Shown here one piece after another: positions 14,517 to 23,186 of a stretch of DNA of 47,511 nucleotides. This stretch comes from Chromatiales bacterium. GTDB taxonomy: Bacteria; Pseudomonadota; Gammaproteobacteria; Steroidobacterales; GCA-2729495. Where the stretch lies: NCBI GenBank assembly GCA_020831895.1, contig JAFIFS010000099.1, positions 1 through 47,511 of the forward strand, in the 5' to 3' direction. A program made the translations under genes and the position numbers. Each line of letters starts with the position of its first letter. The first letter of the stretch is position 1. The notes below the pieces were generated by a model, which saw nothing but the letters and a program-made list of their open reading frames with translations, made no database searches and was not told the origin of the DNA.

Positions 14517-16751
14517 ATGACGAACCGGAACCACCAGGGCAGGCCATCCTGCGAGGAAGCGCTGCCTGCGGAAACACGCCACGACGCTCAGTCACTTCTA
14601 TCCGTTGACGGAGGGGACGAACCCCCAACCAACTTCTCGAACAACCGTCCCTTTGGTGCTGTCATCGGGCAGTACTACTCCCGCCGGCAGGTCTTGCAGG
14701 GCAGCCTGCAGGCCGCCGTGGCCGGCCTGTTCGCCGCAGGCCCCGGCGCGGCGCTTGCAGCCTCTCCGGGACGCTCGGCACAGGGACGCGCCCGGCCCGG
14801 CTTCGAGGGTGAGCTTGGCTTCGAGGCGATCCCGGTCTACAACGGCGACGAAGTGAGTGTCGCTCCTGGCTACTCGGCCGAAGCTTTCCTGGTGGTGGGT
14901 GAGCCCATCCTCGGGCCCGACGTCGGCAATCCGGCCGCAAACACGGTCGAAGCCTTCGAGAACTGCAGCGGCGCCGAGATGGAGCAGCGCATAGGCTCGC
15001 ACCACGACGGCATGACCTACTTCCCCTTCGGCAGTGACCCGAACAACCATGGCGTGATCTGCATCAACCACGAGTACATCGACGCGCGCAAGCTGTTCCC
15101 GGCCAGCGGTCCCAATGCCTGGGTGTCCAGCGGTACGCGCCCGGCGGACCAGATCCGCAAGGGTATCGCCGCCCACGGCGTCTCGGTGGTCGAGATCAAG
15201 CGCGACAAGGCGACCGGCAAGTGGCAGATCACCACGGAGTCGGGCCTGAACCGGCGAATCACCGCGGAGACCCCGATGGTGTTCTCCGGCCCGGTGCGCG
15301 GCTCCGACCTCGTCAGGACAAAGTACTCGCCGGACGGCACGATGACCCGGGGCACGATCAACAACTGCGCCAACGGGTTCACGCCCTGGGGCACCTACCT
15401 GACCTGCGAGGAGAACTGGGCAAGCTACTTTGCAGCCGGCACGCAGCAGGATGCCGCCCGCCGCGAGTTGAGGCGCTACGGCGTCACCGCCAACAGCCGA
15501 CGCTACGGCTGGGACAATCCGGAGATCAATCCGCTCACCGGTCTTCCCGACGAGCCGACAGCCTCACCGACCAACCCGGATCCCTACCGGCGTTTCGACG
15601 CGACGCCCACCGGCTTTGATGCGACGGAAGACTATCGGAACGAGCCGAACTGCCAAGGCTGGAACGTTGAAATTGACCCGTTCAACCCTGACAGCACTCC
15701 TGTCAAGCATACGGCGCTGGGCCGCTATGCGCACGAGGGGTGCGTCGTAGGTGTCCCGCAGGAGGGACAGCCGCTGGCCTTCTATTCAGGCGACGATGCC
15801 CAGAGCCAGTATATGTACAAGTTCGTGACCGCGGGTCGTTACTCCAGACGGACCGCCGGCAGCCATCTGCTGGAAACAGGCACGCTGTACGCGGCGAAAT
15901 TCAACGATGATGGTACGGGCGAGTGGCTGGCACTGGACATCAACGACGTAAGGTTCCGTGCGGCAGTGGACCGGGCTGTGGCCGACCCGCGCTCCGTCTG
16001 GCCTGGCGGTCAGTACGACGACTTCGACGGTTTCCGCGACCAGGCCGATGTGCTGGTCAACACCCGGCTTGCGGCTGACGTTGCTGGCGCTACGCCGATG
16101 GACCGGCCGGAGTGGGCGACGGTGCACCCGTCGACGGGCGAAGTCTATTTCTCCTGCACCAACAACTCGAACCGGGGTAGGGACACCACCACGAACACGC
16201 GCCCGATTCCGGCAGAGGCCGACGCGGCCAACCCGCGCCCGGCCAGCGCCTTCGGCCACATCATCCGGTTCCGGGAGCGGGGCAACCGTTCGGCCGCGAC
16301 CCGCTTCAACTGGGAGATCTTCGTACTCTCCGGACCGCAGGACGACAGCCTGGACCTGCAGGGTCGCCCCCTGGACGACACCAACATTCACGCCAGTGCC
16401 GACGGCCTCTGGCTGGATGACCGCGGCATCCTCTGGATCGAGACCGACATGGGCTCGGGCCAGCAGGAGGCGGAGATCAACCGCTTCGGCAACAACCAGA
16501 TGTTGGCGGCCAACCCGTACACGGGCGAGATCAGGCGCTTCTTCGTCGGCTGCCGCGGCCAGGAAGTGACCGGCTGGGCTGACACGCCCGACGGGCGCAC
16601 GGTCTTCGTCAACCTGCAGCACCCGGGCGAGGCCTCGGAGTCGCGTCCAGTGCTGGCCTCGACCTTCCCGGACGGCCCGGGCTCGGGAGGACGCGGCCGT
16701 TCCTGCACGATCGTGATCACGAAGAACGATGGCGGGGTCGTCGGCACCTGA
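14517..16751 (+). CDS. phoX: PhoX family phosphatase (DUF839), Tat-exported
   Basis: 744 aa. An N-terminal twin-arginine signal (YSRRQVLQGSLQAAVAGLF, about residues 54-72, following a 53-residue extension) sends the folded protein to the periplasm, as for other PhoX enzymes. PhoX is an Fe3+/Ca2+ alkaline phosphatase that hydrolyses phosphomonoesters. The metal-site motif is present: INNCANGFTPWGTYLTCEENW, with Cys284 likely the Fe ligand and Glu298/Glu299 the Ca ligands; SHHDGMTYFPF (about 162) and INHEY (about 183) add further ligands. The C-terminal part reads WADTPDGRTVFVNLQHPGE, a family hallmark. Some DUF839 proteins have no proven phosphatase activity, so substrate is inferred. GGAG 10 bases before the ATG. 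A strong terminator follows. Confidence 0.92.
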   Translation: MTNRNHQGRPSCEEALPAETRHDAQSLLSVDGGDEPPTNFSNNRPFGAVIGQYYSRRQVLQGSLQAAVAGLFAAGPGAALAASPGRSAQGRARPGFEGELGFEAIPVYNGDEVSVAPGYSAEAFLVVGEPILGPDVGNPAANTVEAFENCSGAEMEQRIGSHHDGMTYFPFGSDPNNHGVICINHEYIDARKLFPASGPNAWVSSGTRPADQIRKGIAAHGVSVVEIKRDKATGKWQITTESGLNRRITAETPMVFSGPVRGSDLVRTKYSPDGTMTRGTINNCANGFTPWGTYLTCEENWASYFAAGTQQDAARRELRRYGVTANSRRYGWDNPEINPLTGLPDEPTASPTNPDPYRRFDATPTGFDATEDYRNEPNCQGWNVEIDPFNPDSTPVKHTALGRYAHEGCVVGVPQEGQPLAFYSGDDAQSQYMYKFVTAGRYSRRTAGSHLLETGTLYAAKFNDDGTGEWLALDINDVRFRAAVDRAVADPRSVWPGGQYDDFDGFRDQADVLVNTRLAADVAGATPMDRPEWATVHPSTGEVYFSCTNNSNRGRDTTTNTRPIPAEADAANPRPASAFGHIIRFRERGNRSAATRFNWEIFVLSGPQDDSLDLQGRPLDDTNIHASADGLWLDDRGILWIETDMGSGQQEAEINRFGNNQMLAANPYTGEIRRFFVGCRGQEVTGWADTPDGRTVFVNLQHPGEASESRPVLASTFPDGPGSGGRGRSCTIVITKNDGGVVGT

Positions 16752-16786
16752 GCCGGACCCCAGCACAGTCGTCCTGCTGACGATCC

Positions 16787-16821
16787 GGGCGGGCCGGCAG
16801 GGATGTCGGCCCGCCCTTTTT
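16787..16821 (+). terminator. Rho-independent terminator after phoX
   Basis: Ten-base perfect GC stem (16787-16796 with 16807-16816), ten-base loop, followed at once by five T residues (16817-16821). It lies 36 bases after the phoX stop and ends the unit. Just after it CTGTCGAC occurs twice (from 16822 and 16834). Confidence 0.92.
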
Positions 16822-16945
16822 CTGTCGACTTTTCTGTCGACCGGGACTCGAACGCTTCATGGCCCGCCGGATCCCGCCCAGTGGCAATGGCTGGGGACGA
16901 TCGACATACGGGCAGAACGGCCGGCCAACCATCTCAGAGGTGGCG

Positions 16946-17956
16946 ATGGACACGATGACCCAGCTAGACGGATTACCTGCGCTGCCGGACCATGCGACGG
17001 TGGGCGAGCGCGTGCCGGATTTTCGCTGCCGCGACCAGGGCGGCCTCGAGTGGCAGTTTTATGAGCGCATACTCGGCAAACCAGTCCTGATCTGGATTCC
17101 GCGCGCCGAACCCCAGGGCGCCGCGCCGCCAAGGCTGCGCGACCTGCTGGCGCTGCTGCCGGAATCCCAGCTGCTGGTGCTGCGCGAGGCACCGGTGCCA
17201 GACAACGGGTCCTTCGCAGCGCTGCTGGGCATGCCGTCGACGGTACTGCAGGCACCGCGGGAACTCATCGACCGGCTGGCTGCCCCCGGGGCACCCGCGC
17301 TGCTGCTAACCGACCGCAACCTGCGCATTGTCGCGGACTGCGCGGTCGTGTCGCCCGAGCAGGCCCGCGACCTGCTGCAGCCGTTTCCGTCTCTCCCGGT
17401 CAACCTGGGTGCAGCACCCCTGCTGGTGGTCCCGTCAGTGCTGCTGCTGGAAGAGTGTCGCTGGCTCCTCCGCTTCTACCTGCGTCACGGTGGCACCCCT
17501 TCCGGAATGCCGAGCTATGTGTCGAGCCGGCAGATGCTGTCCATCAACCCGGATGCCAAGGCCCGTCACGACCTGCGGATCACAGACCCGGCGCTCGGTG
17601 AAGCACTGGCTGCACGCCTTTCGCGCCGCCTCCTGCCGGAGATCGAACGGGCGTTCTGCTGGCGTGCGCGTGGCTATGAAAGCTTCAAGCTGGTGTGTTA
17701 CGGGGAGCAGGGTCCGGGCTATTTCCGCCCCCACCGCGACAACCTGGCCGCGCAGGCCACCCACCGCCGGTTCGCCGTCACGCTGAACCTCAACAGCGGG
17801 GAATACAGCGGCGGGAGTCTGCGGTTTCCCGAGTTTGGCCCGGCGGACGTCACCGCACCGGCCGGGGCAGCCATCGTGTTTTCCTGCGCGCTGGCGCATG
17901 AGCTGGCAGACGTCACTGCCGGCTGCCGCTATGCGCTGCTGACATTCCTGCACTAG
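16946..17956 (+). CDS. 2OG-Fe(II) oxygenase with N-terminal thioredoxin-like domain
   Basis: 336 aa. About residues 12-165 look like a peroxiredoxin/AhpC-type fold (VGERVPDFRCRDQGG, KPVLIWIPRAEPQG), but the redox CxxC or peroxidatic Cys motif is missing. The C-terminal half is a prolyl-4-hydroxylase-like 2-oxoglutarate oxygenase: His263-x-Asp265 (FRPHRDN), distal His318 (LAHELAD) and Arg328 (GCRYALLTF), the last for the 2-oxoglutarate carboxylate, with the double-stranded beta-helix signature YSGGSLRFPEFG between. It probably hydroxylates a protein or small molecule; target unknown. Start chosen at ATG 16946 (AGAGGTGG upstream); an upstream ATG at 16859 gives a non-conserved Arg/Gly-rich extension. 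A second ATG is three codons in. It is isolated between terminators and the CTERM gene. Confidence 0.85.
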   Translation: MDTMTQLDGLPALPDHATVGERVPDFRCRDQGGLEWQFYERILGKPVLIWIPRAEPQGAAPPRLRDLLALLPESQLLVLREAPVPDNGSFAALLGMPSTVLQAPRELIDRLAAPGAPALLLTDRNLRIVADCAVVSPEQARDLLQPFPSLPVNLGAAPLLVVPSVLLLEECRWLLRFYLRHGGTPSGMPSYVSSRQMLSINPDAKARHDLRITDPALGEALAARLSRRLLPEIERAFCWRARGYESFKLVCYGEQGPGYFRPHRDNLAAQATHRRFAVTLNLNSGEYSGGSLRFPEFGPADVTAPAGAAIVFSCALAHELADVTAGCRYALLTFLH

Positions 17957-18018
17957 CCAGAGCCGCAAAACGCACGGTGGTCTGCGAGCTTAACGTAATG
18001 CTCATACCAGCTTAATCC

Positions 18019-18033
18019 TGGTGCAGCCTTGGC
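18019..18033 (+). promoter_or_regulatory. candidate sigma-54 promoter of the CTERM exoprotein gene
   Basis: TGGTGCAGCCTTGGC has the GG and GC dinucleotides at exact -24/-12 spacing (18020-18021 and 18032-18033) and matches most other consensus positions of TGGCAC-N5-TTGC. It would give a transcript starting near 18045 with a leader of about 100 bases. PEP-CTERM genes are often under a sigma-54 regulator (PrsR), which makes the site more believable. Imperfect at -22/-23 and -14. Confidence 0.4.
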
Positions 18034-18143
18034 CAACTATAACGCTGCTGTACGGTCGCAGTTGCAGGGCCCTCCATGCTCACGCTCTTCAGTGCTGCCG
18101 CACAGCAAAACAAACCAGACCACCAAACTCAGGGGAACAGAAC

Positions 18144-18773
18144 ATGCACCACGCAGTGAGGAACCTGCTGTCGCGCTCCATGCTCGCCGGCGCTGCCGCA
18201 GCCGCGATCCTGGCCTTCGGGGTATCGCTTCCCGCGGCCGCTGCCAACGTCCAGCTCGTCGGCTTCTCGGCCTCCGGCGGCGCCGATTTCGACGTGTTTG
18301 ACGTCAGCGAGCCCGGCCTCGTGACTTTCGACCTGGACTTCTTCCAGCCGGGTCTCGCGACGCTGAGCTTTGACTGGTCGGACGCCCAGCCAGGGGATAC
18401 CCTGGCATTCAATGCCTTCATCCTCAACGAGACGGGACTGCCTTTCGCCAGTGCCCGGGTTGGACTCACCGGCGCGAGCTTCGCCAGCGTAGGCTCGCTG
18501 TTCGAGGAGAGCCGGCCGCCCGTGGTGGACGTGCTGCCGAATGGCATCGTATCCGTGCTTTTCCAGCCGGCCGACTTCATCATCGGAAACCCCGACGGCC
18601 TCTTTCCAGGCGCCGTCGACTGGTTCATCAACCTGCCAGGCAGCGCCGGGCAGTTCGATCTCTCGATCGGCGTGACCGTCGTGCCGGTTCCGGCCGCAGT
18701 CTGGCTGTTCCTGTCGGCGCTCGGCACGCTGTCCGTGGCAGGCTCCGGGCGTTTCGGTAGAAAGCAGGCCTGA
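18144..18773 (+). CDS. VPLPA/PEP-CTERM sorting domain exoprotein
   Basis: 209 aa. An N-terminal signal peptide (about 1-33, with the cleavage near SLPAAAA) is followed by a beta-rich, Asp/Phe-rich domain (FDVFDVSEPGLVTFDLDFF, LSFDWSDAQPGDTLAFNAF) and a tripartite C-terminus: VPVPAAVWLF motif, hydrophobic helix, basic tail (RFGRKQA). That tail is the PEP-CTERM/VPLPA-CTERM signal recognised by an exosortase, so the protein should be cut and moved to the cell surface or matrix. The exosortase itself is not in this window. The middle domain has no recognised name. ATG 18144 has AGGGGA eight bases upstream; longer readings of the frame add non-signal residues. Preceded by a possible sigma-54 promoter and followed by a terminator. 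Confidence 0.85.
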   Translation: MHHAVRNLLSRSMLAGAAAAAILAFGVSLPAAAANVQLVGFSASGGADFDVFDVSEPGLVTFDLDFFQPGLATLSFDWSDAQPGDTLAFNAFILNETGLPFASARVGLTGASFASVGSLFEESRPPVVDVLPNGIVSVLFQPADFIIGNPDGLFPGAVDWFINLPGSAGQFDLSIGVTVVPVPAAVWLFLSALGTLSVAGSGRFGRKQA

Positions 18774-18815
18774 GACAGCAGCAACGCCGCAAGCTGCGGC
18801 ACGCAGGCTAACGGT

Positions 18816-18845
18816 CAGGGCCCCGCTGTGCGGGGCCCTGCTCCT
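18816..18845 (+). terminator. Rho-independent terminator after the CTERM gene
   Basis: An 11-base perfect stem (18816-18826 with 18830-18840) closes a three-base loop and is followed by CTCCTTTT on the plus strand. It lies 43 bases after the stop codon and 22 bases before the convergent end of the RND gene. The minus-strand side has no T-tract, so it mainly serves the plus strand. Confidence 0.85.
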
Positions 18846-18861
18846 TTTGGTCAGTCAGCTC

Positions 18862-21800
18862 TCAGAGTGAGGCCTGTCCAGCCGGCGCCTCCCGGGGCTC
18901 GGAAGCCCTACGGTTCTCCACCAGCGAGTAGACCGCAGGCACAACCAGCAGCGTGAGCGCGGTCGAACTGACCAGCCCCCCGACGATCGCGGTCGCGAGC
19001 GGTCGGGACAGCTCGACGGCGGCGCCGAGCCCGAGGAGCGGTACGATCATCGCGAAGATGATCGTGAGCGAGGTCATCAGGATGGGCCTGAGGCGGCGCG
19101 GACAGGCGACCAGCAGCGCCTCGTCGACCCCCTTGCCCTGGGCGCGCAGCTGGTTCGTGATGTCGACCAGCAGGATGGAGTTCTTGGCCACCAGCCCGAC
19201 CAGCAGCACGAGACCGGTCATCGAGAACAGGTTCAGCGTCTGCCCGCCGATCACGAGTGCGACAATTCCGCCGAAGATGGCCAGCGGCTGGGCGATCATG
19301 ATGACGGCCGGCTGCACGTAGGAGTTGAACTGGCTGGCGAGCACCATGTAGACGAGGACCAGCGCGATGATGAAGGCAAAGGCAAAAGCCGCCGCCGTGT
19401 TGGCGAACTCCTCGGTGCCGCCCAGCATGCGCAGCCGGTATCCCGGCGGCAGGATCTCGGCGGCCTCGGCCTGCAGCACCTCCAGCGCCTCGGACAGCGG
19501 GATCGCCGGCTGCGCGAAGAAGTAGGCCGCGTACTGGCGGTCCAGCCGCGAGATCGTCGCCGGACCGAGGATCTCGTCGAAACGCGCCACGGTATCCAGG
19601 CGCACCAGGTCGCCGCGTGGCGTGCGCAGGTAGATCTTCGACAGGTCCTGCAAGTCCACGTCGCCCTCGGCCTTGAGACGGATGTCGTAGCGTTCGCCGT
19701 CGCCCGGGTCGTCGTTGTACTTCGCGACATCGAACCCGCCGGCCAGAACGTTGGCCGCCTCGGCGATCTCGCGGGTGCTGAGCCCAAGCTCCGCCGCCAG
19801 TGCGCGGTCTATCCGCAGCCGCACCTGCGGCAGGTCGAGCTCCAGGTCGAGATCGACGTTGACGAACTCGGGCCGTTCCAGCATCCGTGCGCGCAGCTCA
19901 TTCGCGAACGTGGCGACACCATCGAGATCCGGTCCCTGCAGCGCAAACTGCAGCGCCTCGCCGCGCGCGGATCCGACGATCGAAAAGGCAGCGGGAAAGG
20001 CCTGGATGCCGGGCACCTGGGCCAGCTCCCGGCGCAGTATCGGGATCAGCTCGTACTGCTTGAGGCTGCGCTCGTCCCGGTCGACAAGGTTGACGTACAT
20101 CGTGCCCTGGTTGACGGAGTTCGCGCGCCCGCCGCCCAGAGTGGCGAACACTGTCAGCACCTCGGGCCGCGCGAGTATGACTTCCTCCAGCTGCCGCATA
20201 CGCTCGTCGCCATACTCGATGCTTGTGCCAACCGGGGTGCGTATGAAGACCGAGAACCCGCCCTCGTCCTCCGGCGGGAAGAACTCGCCGCCGAGGCCCC
20301 GGAAGAACAGCGGCGTCGTCAGCACGATCGCCAGCGTCACCAGCACGACCTTCCACCGGTTGCGCAGCGTGCGCTCGATCAGGCGCGCGTAGCCACGCTC
20401 CATCCGGTCCAGCCAGCGGGTCAGGGCACCATAGACCGGCCCATGCGTTTCGGGGACATCGAGGTGGCGCGAGCACAGCATGGGCGTCAGCGTGAGCGCG
20501 ACGAACAGCGATACCAGAACGCCGCCGGCAACGACCACGCCGAACGACTGGAACAGGCGCCCCGGGATCCCGCCGAGGAAAAACACGACCGCGAAGATGC
20601 AGACCAGCGTCAGCGTGGAGGCAACGATGGCCGTGAGCACCTCGTTGGCGCCCTCGACCGCCGCCCTGGCGCGGTCGCGCTCGCCCCGCTCCCGCTTGCG
20701 CTGGATATTCTCCAGCACGACGATGGCGTCGTCGACGACCACGCCGATGAGCAGCAGCAGCGCGAGCATCGTGATCGTGTTCAGCGTCAGCCCGGCGAAG
20801 TACATGATCAGCACGGCACCGAGGAGCGAGACCGGGATGGCGGCGGCGACGATCAGCGTCGCCCGGAAATTGCGCAGGAACAGGAGGACGATCAGCGTCG
20901 CAAAGATCACTGCGCCGATCAGGTGCTCCTCGAGAGAAGCGATGAGCTCCAGCGTGTACTCAGCGTCATCGGAGGAGATATAGAGCTCAAGCCCCGGCGG
21001 CAGCTGCGGGATGATCTCGTTGTCGATGCGGTCGCGCAGCGCCCGGCTGATCTCAACCGTGTTGCTGCCGGCGATCTTGACCACGCCGAGCCCTACGGCA
21101 TTGCGCCCGTTGTACCGCCCGATACGACGGAAATCGGAGAGTCCGTCCTCTATCGTCGCGACATCGCGCAGGTAAAGCGTCACACCGTTGCGCTGGCCGA
21201 TCACCATGCGCTCGAGCTCTTCCGGGCTGTTGAACTCGAGGTCGAGCTTCAGCAGCTGCTCGCGCTCGCCCTCGACAAGGAAGCCGCCCGGCAGCAGCAG
21301 GTGCTCGGCGCGGAACGCGGCAATGATGTCCTGCACCGTCACGCCAAAGGCCACCATGCGCTCGAAGTCGAGGTTGGCCCGGATCGTGCGCGTCCGCTCG
21401 CCGCCGATCACGACCTCGCCGACACCGTCGACGGTCTCCAGGCGCTTGCGCACGACATTGCGCGCATACTGGTTGAGCTGCTGGATCGTGCGGTCACCGG
21501 TCAGCGCGACCCAGAACACCGGGAAGGCGCCGGTCTCGACCTTGGAGATCACCGGCGGGTCGGCCTGCTCGGGAAGCTGGCCCATGACGCGGCTGACCTG
21601 CGCCTGCACCTCGTTGAAGGCGATGTCGATGTCCTTTTCCAGGTCGAAGCGCAGCGTGATCGACGAGCGTCCGGCCGAGGAAGTCGACACCAGGCTGTCT
21701 ATGCCCGGGATGCTGCTGACCGCGCCCTCCAGCACGTTCGTGATGCTGACGTCGACGACATCCGGGTTGGCCCCGGTCAGCGTAGTATTGATCGATATGC

Positions 21801-21930
21801 TGGCGAAGTCGACGTTGGGCAGGCGCTCGATGCCGATGCCCTGCCACGCGACGACACCGAACAGCACGATCACCGCATTGATCATTGCAGCGAACACGAA
21901 GCGGCGCACCGAAAGCGCGGCGAGGTTCAT
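18862..21930 (-). CDS. RND efflux transporter permease subunit (HAE1 family)
   Basis: 1022 aa, the normal length of AcrB/MexB-type pumps. The N-terminal helix (SVRRFVFAAMINAVIVLFGV) and two large periplasmic loops (about 30-335 and 560-860) alternate with two sets of helices, making 12 in total. Proton-relay residues are present: Asp400-Asp401 in VVDDAIVVLEN (TM4) and Lys916 in LLVGLVAKNSILLVD (TM10). It exports small molecules using the proton gradient together with the adaptor encoded just upstream and an outer-membrane channel encoded elsewhere. The periplasmic part resembles the more distant branch found with stand-alone adaptors rather than classical AcrB, so substrate cannot be stated. 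The start lies two bases after the adaptor stop. Confidence 0.95.
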   Translation of the reverse strand: MNLAALSVRRFVFAAMINAVIVLFGVVAWQGIGIERLPNVDFASISINTTLTGANPDVVDVSITNVLEGAVSSIPGIDSLVSTSSAGRSSITLRFDLEKDIDIAFNEVQAQVSRVMGQLPEQADPPVISKVETGAFPVFWVALTGDRTIQQLNQYARNVVRKRLETVDGVGEVVIGGERTRTIRANLDFERMVAFGVTVQDIIAAFRAEHLLLPGGFLVEGEREQLLKLDLEFNSPEELERMVIGQRNGVTLYLRDVATIEDGLSDFRRIGRYNGRNAVGLGVVKIAGSNTVEISRALRDRIDNEIIPQLPPGLELYISSDDAEYTLELIASLEEHLIGAVIFATLIVLLFLRNFRATLIVAAAIPVSLLGAVLIMYFAGLTLNTITMLALLLLIGVVVDDAIVVLENIQRKRERGERDRARAAVEGANEVLTAIVASTLTLVCIFAVVFFLGGIPGRLFQSFGVVVAGGVLVSLFVALTLTPMLCSRHLDVPETHGPVYGALTRWLDRMERGYARLIERTLRNRWKVVLVTLAIVLTTPLFFRGLGGEFFPPEDEGGFSVFIRTPVGTSIEYGDERMRQLEEVILARPEVLTVFATLGGGRANSVNQGTMYVNLVDRDERSLKQYELIPILRRELAQVPGIQAFPAAFSIVGSARGEALQFALQGPDLDGVATFANELRARMLERPEFVNVDLDLELDLPQVRLRIDRALAAELGLSTREIAEAANVLAGGFDVAKYNDDPGDGERYDIRLKAEGDVDLQDLSKIYLRTPRGDLVRLDTVARFDEILGPATISRLDRQYAAYFFAQPAIPLSEALEVLQAEAAEILPPGYRLRMLGGTEEFANTAAAFAFAFIIALVLVYMVLASQFNSYVQPAVIMIAQPLAIFGGIVALVIGGQTLNLFSMTGLVLLVGLVAKNSILLVDITNQLRAQGKGVDEALLVACPRRLRPILMTSLTIIFAMIVPLLGLGAAVELSRPLATAIVGGLVSSTALTLLVVPAVYSLVENRRASEPREAPAGQASL

Positions 21931-21932
21931 CG

Positions 21933-23036
21933 TCAGCTCCCGGCCACGTCGACCGGGGTGCCCTGGGTCAGGAAGCCGGCGCCGTCGACAATCACCGTGT
22001 CGCCGGGGGACAGCCCCTCGAGGATCTCCACCATGCGCCCGCTGCGCAGGCCGCGGCGCACCAGGCGCTCCTCCGCACGGCCCTCGTTGACGACATAGAC
22101 CACCTCGCCTGCCGGTCGGCGGACGACGGCGACCTGCGGCACCGTGACGGCCTGCTCACGCACAGACAGCACGACCTCGGCGCGCACGCTGGCACCCGGA
22201 CGCCAGCCGCCCGGATTGGCGAAGTCGACAATGACGACCAGCGAACGGCTGGCCGGATCTATGCCCGGCCTCACCTCGGTGATGGTGGCCTCCACCTCTG
22301 CCTCTCCGGCCGCGGCAGAGGTCAGCCGCACCGGCAAGCCGGCGCGCAGCTCCGTGGCGAGATACTCCGGAAAAGGCAGCCGGATCCGCAGGTTGTCCAC
22401 ATCCACCAGGTCAAAGGCCACGGTGCCCGTAGAGACAAAGTCTCCCTCGTCGATCAGGCGGGCCGCAACCTCTGCATCGACCGGGCTCTGGACACGTGTC
22501 CGAGCAAGGCGCCGCTCGCTGTCCGCAACCCGGGCCTCGGCGCCGCGCAGCTGCTCACGCAATGCATCGAGCTCCGCCTCCAGGCCGTCGACCTGCTCGG
22601 CGGCGACCAGTCGCTCGTCGACCAGCCGTCGGGCGCGCCCGAGATCGAGCTCGCGGTTGCGGATCTGCGCCTCGAGCCTGCCGACCTCGGCCTGCTGCGC
22701 GGTGCGCTCGTATCGGTACTGGGCGTCATCGATTTCGGCCAGCAGCTGGCCGGCCCTGACGCGCTGGCCCTCGTCCACGTGCAGGCGCCGGACCTGGCCG
22801 GCCACCTCGGCCGCGATGCGCGGCGAGCGGCGGCTCTCGATCACGCCGACGGCCCACTCGGTCTCCTCGATCCGCGTCGCCTCGGCGGCCATCGTGGTCA
22901 CACGGACCGCCCGCATCTGTGCGTCCGCTGGCAGCGGAGCCACCAGCAGGCCCAGCAAGACGGCCCCGCACGCAAGGCCCCGGCGCCCCACTGCGCCCCC
23001 AGGATTGGCCAAGTCTGCTCTCCCCGCTCTGGGCAC
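21933..23036 (-). CDS. RND efflux periplasmic adaptor subunit
   Basis: Membrane-fusion protein of the tripartite pump. A hydrophobic signal segment (LACGAVLLGLLVAPLPADA) is followed by the barrel-sandwich/lipoyl half motif (SPRIAAEVAGQVRRLHVDEGQRVRAGQLLAEID), a coiled-coil hairpin (about 105-175, rich in Glu, Arg, Leu: RLEAQIRNRELDLGRARRL), the returning lipoyl half (RTRVQSPVDAEVAARLIDEGDFV) and beta-barrel and membrane-proximal domains. There is no lipobox cysteine, so it is probably anchored by, or cleaved at, the signal. The start is uncertain: GTG 23036 (367 aa) is given, but TTG 23012 after GGGGAG or GTG 22991 after GGGGG are also possible and give a more usual signal length. It is first in an operon with the permease and is divergent from the Ogt-like gene. 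Confidence 0.9.
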   Translation of the reverse strand: MPRAGRADLANPGGAVGRRGLACGAVLLGLLVAPLPADAQMRAVRVTTMAAEATRIEETEWAVGVIESRRSPRIAAEVAGQVRRLHVDEGQRVRAGQLLAEIDDAQYRYERTAQQAEVGRLEAQIRNRELDLGRARRLVDERLVAAEQVDGLEAELDALREQLRGAEARVADSERRLARTRVQSPVDAEVAARLIDEGDFVSTGTVAFDLVDVDNLRIRLPFPEYLATELRAGLPVRLTSAAAGEAEVEATITEVRPGIDPASRSLVVIVDFANPGGWRPGASVRAEVVLSVREQAVTVPQVAVVRRPAGEVVYVVNEGRAEERLVRRGLRSGRMVEILEGLSPGDTVIVDGAGFLTQGTPVDVAGS

Positions 23037-23186
23037 TGGATGCCCTTGTCACAAGCTACGTTAGCCCAACAGCACCGCGCACGTCACCAGCGGGCACCGT
23101 ATCCGCCGCCACGCGGCGGGGCACCCGGCGTATGTAGGCGCACATGCGGGTGGGCAAGCTGCCCCCGGGCGCCTAGTCTGTGCGTG

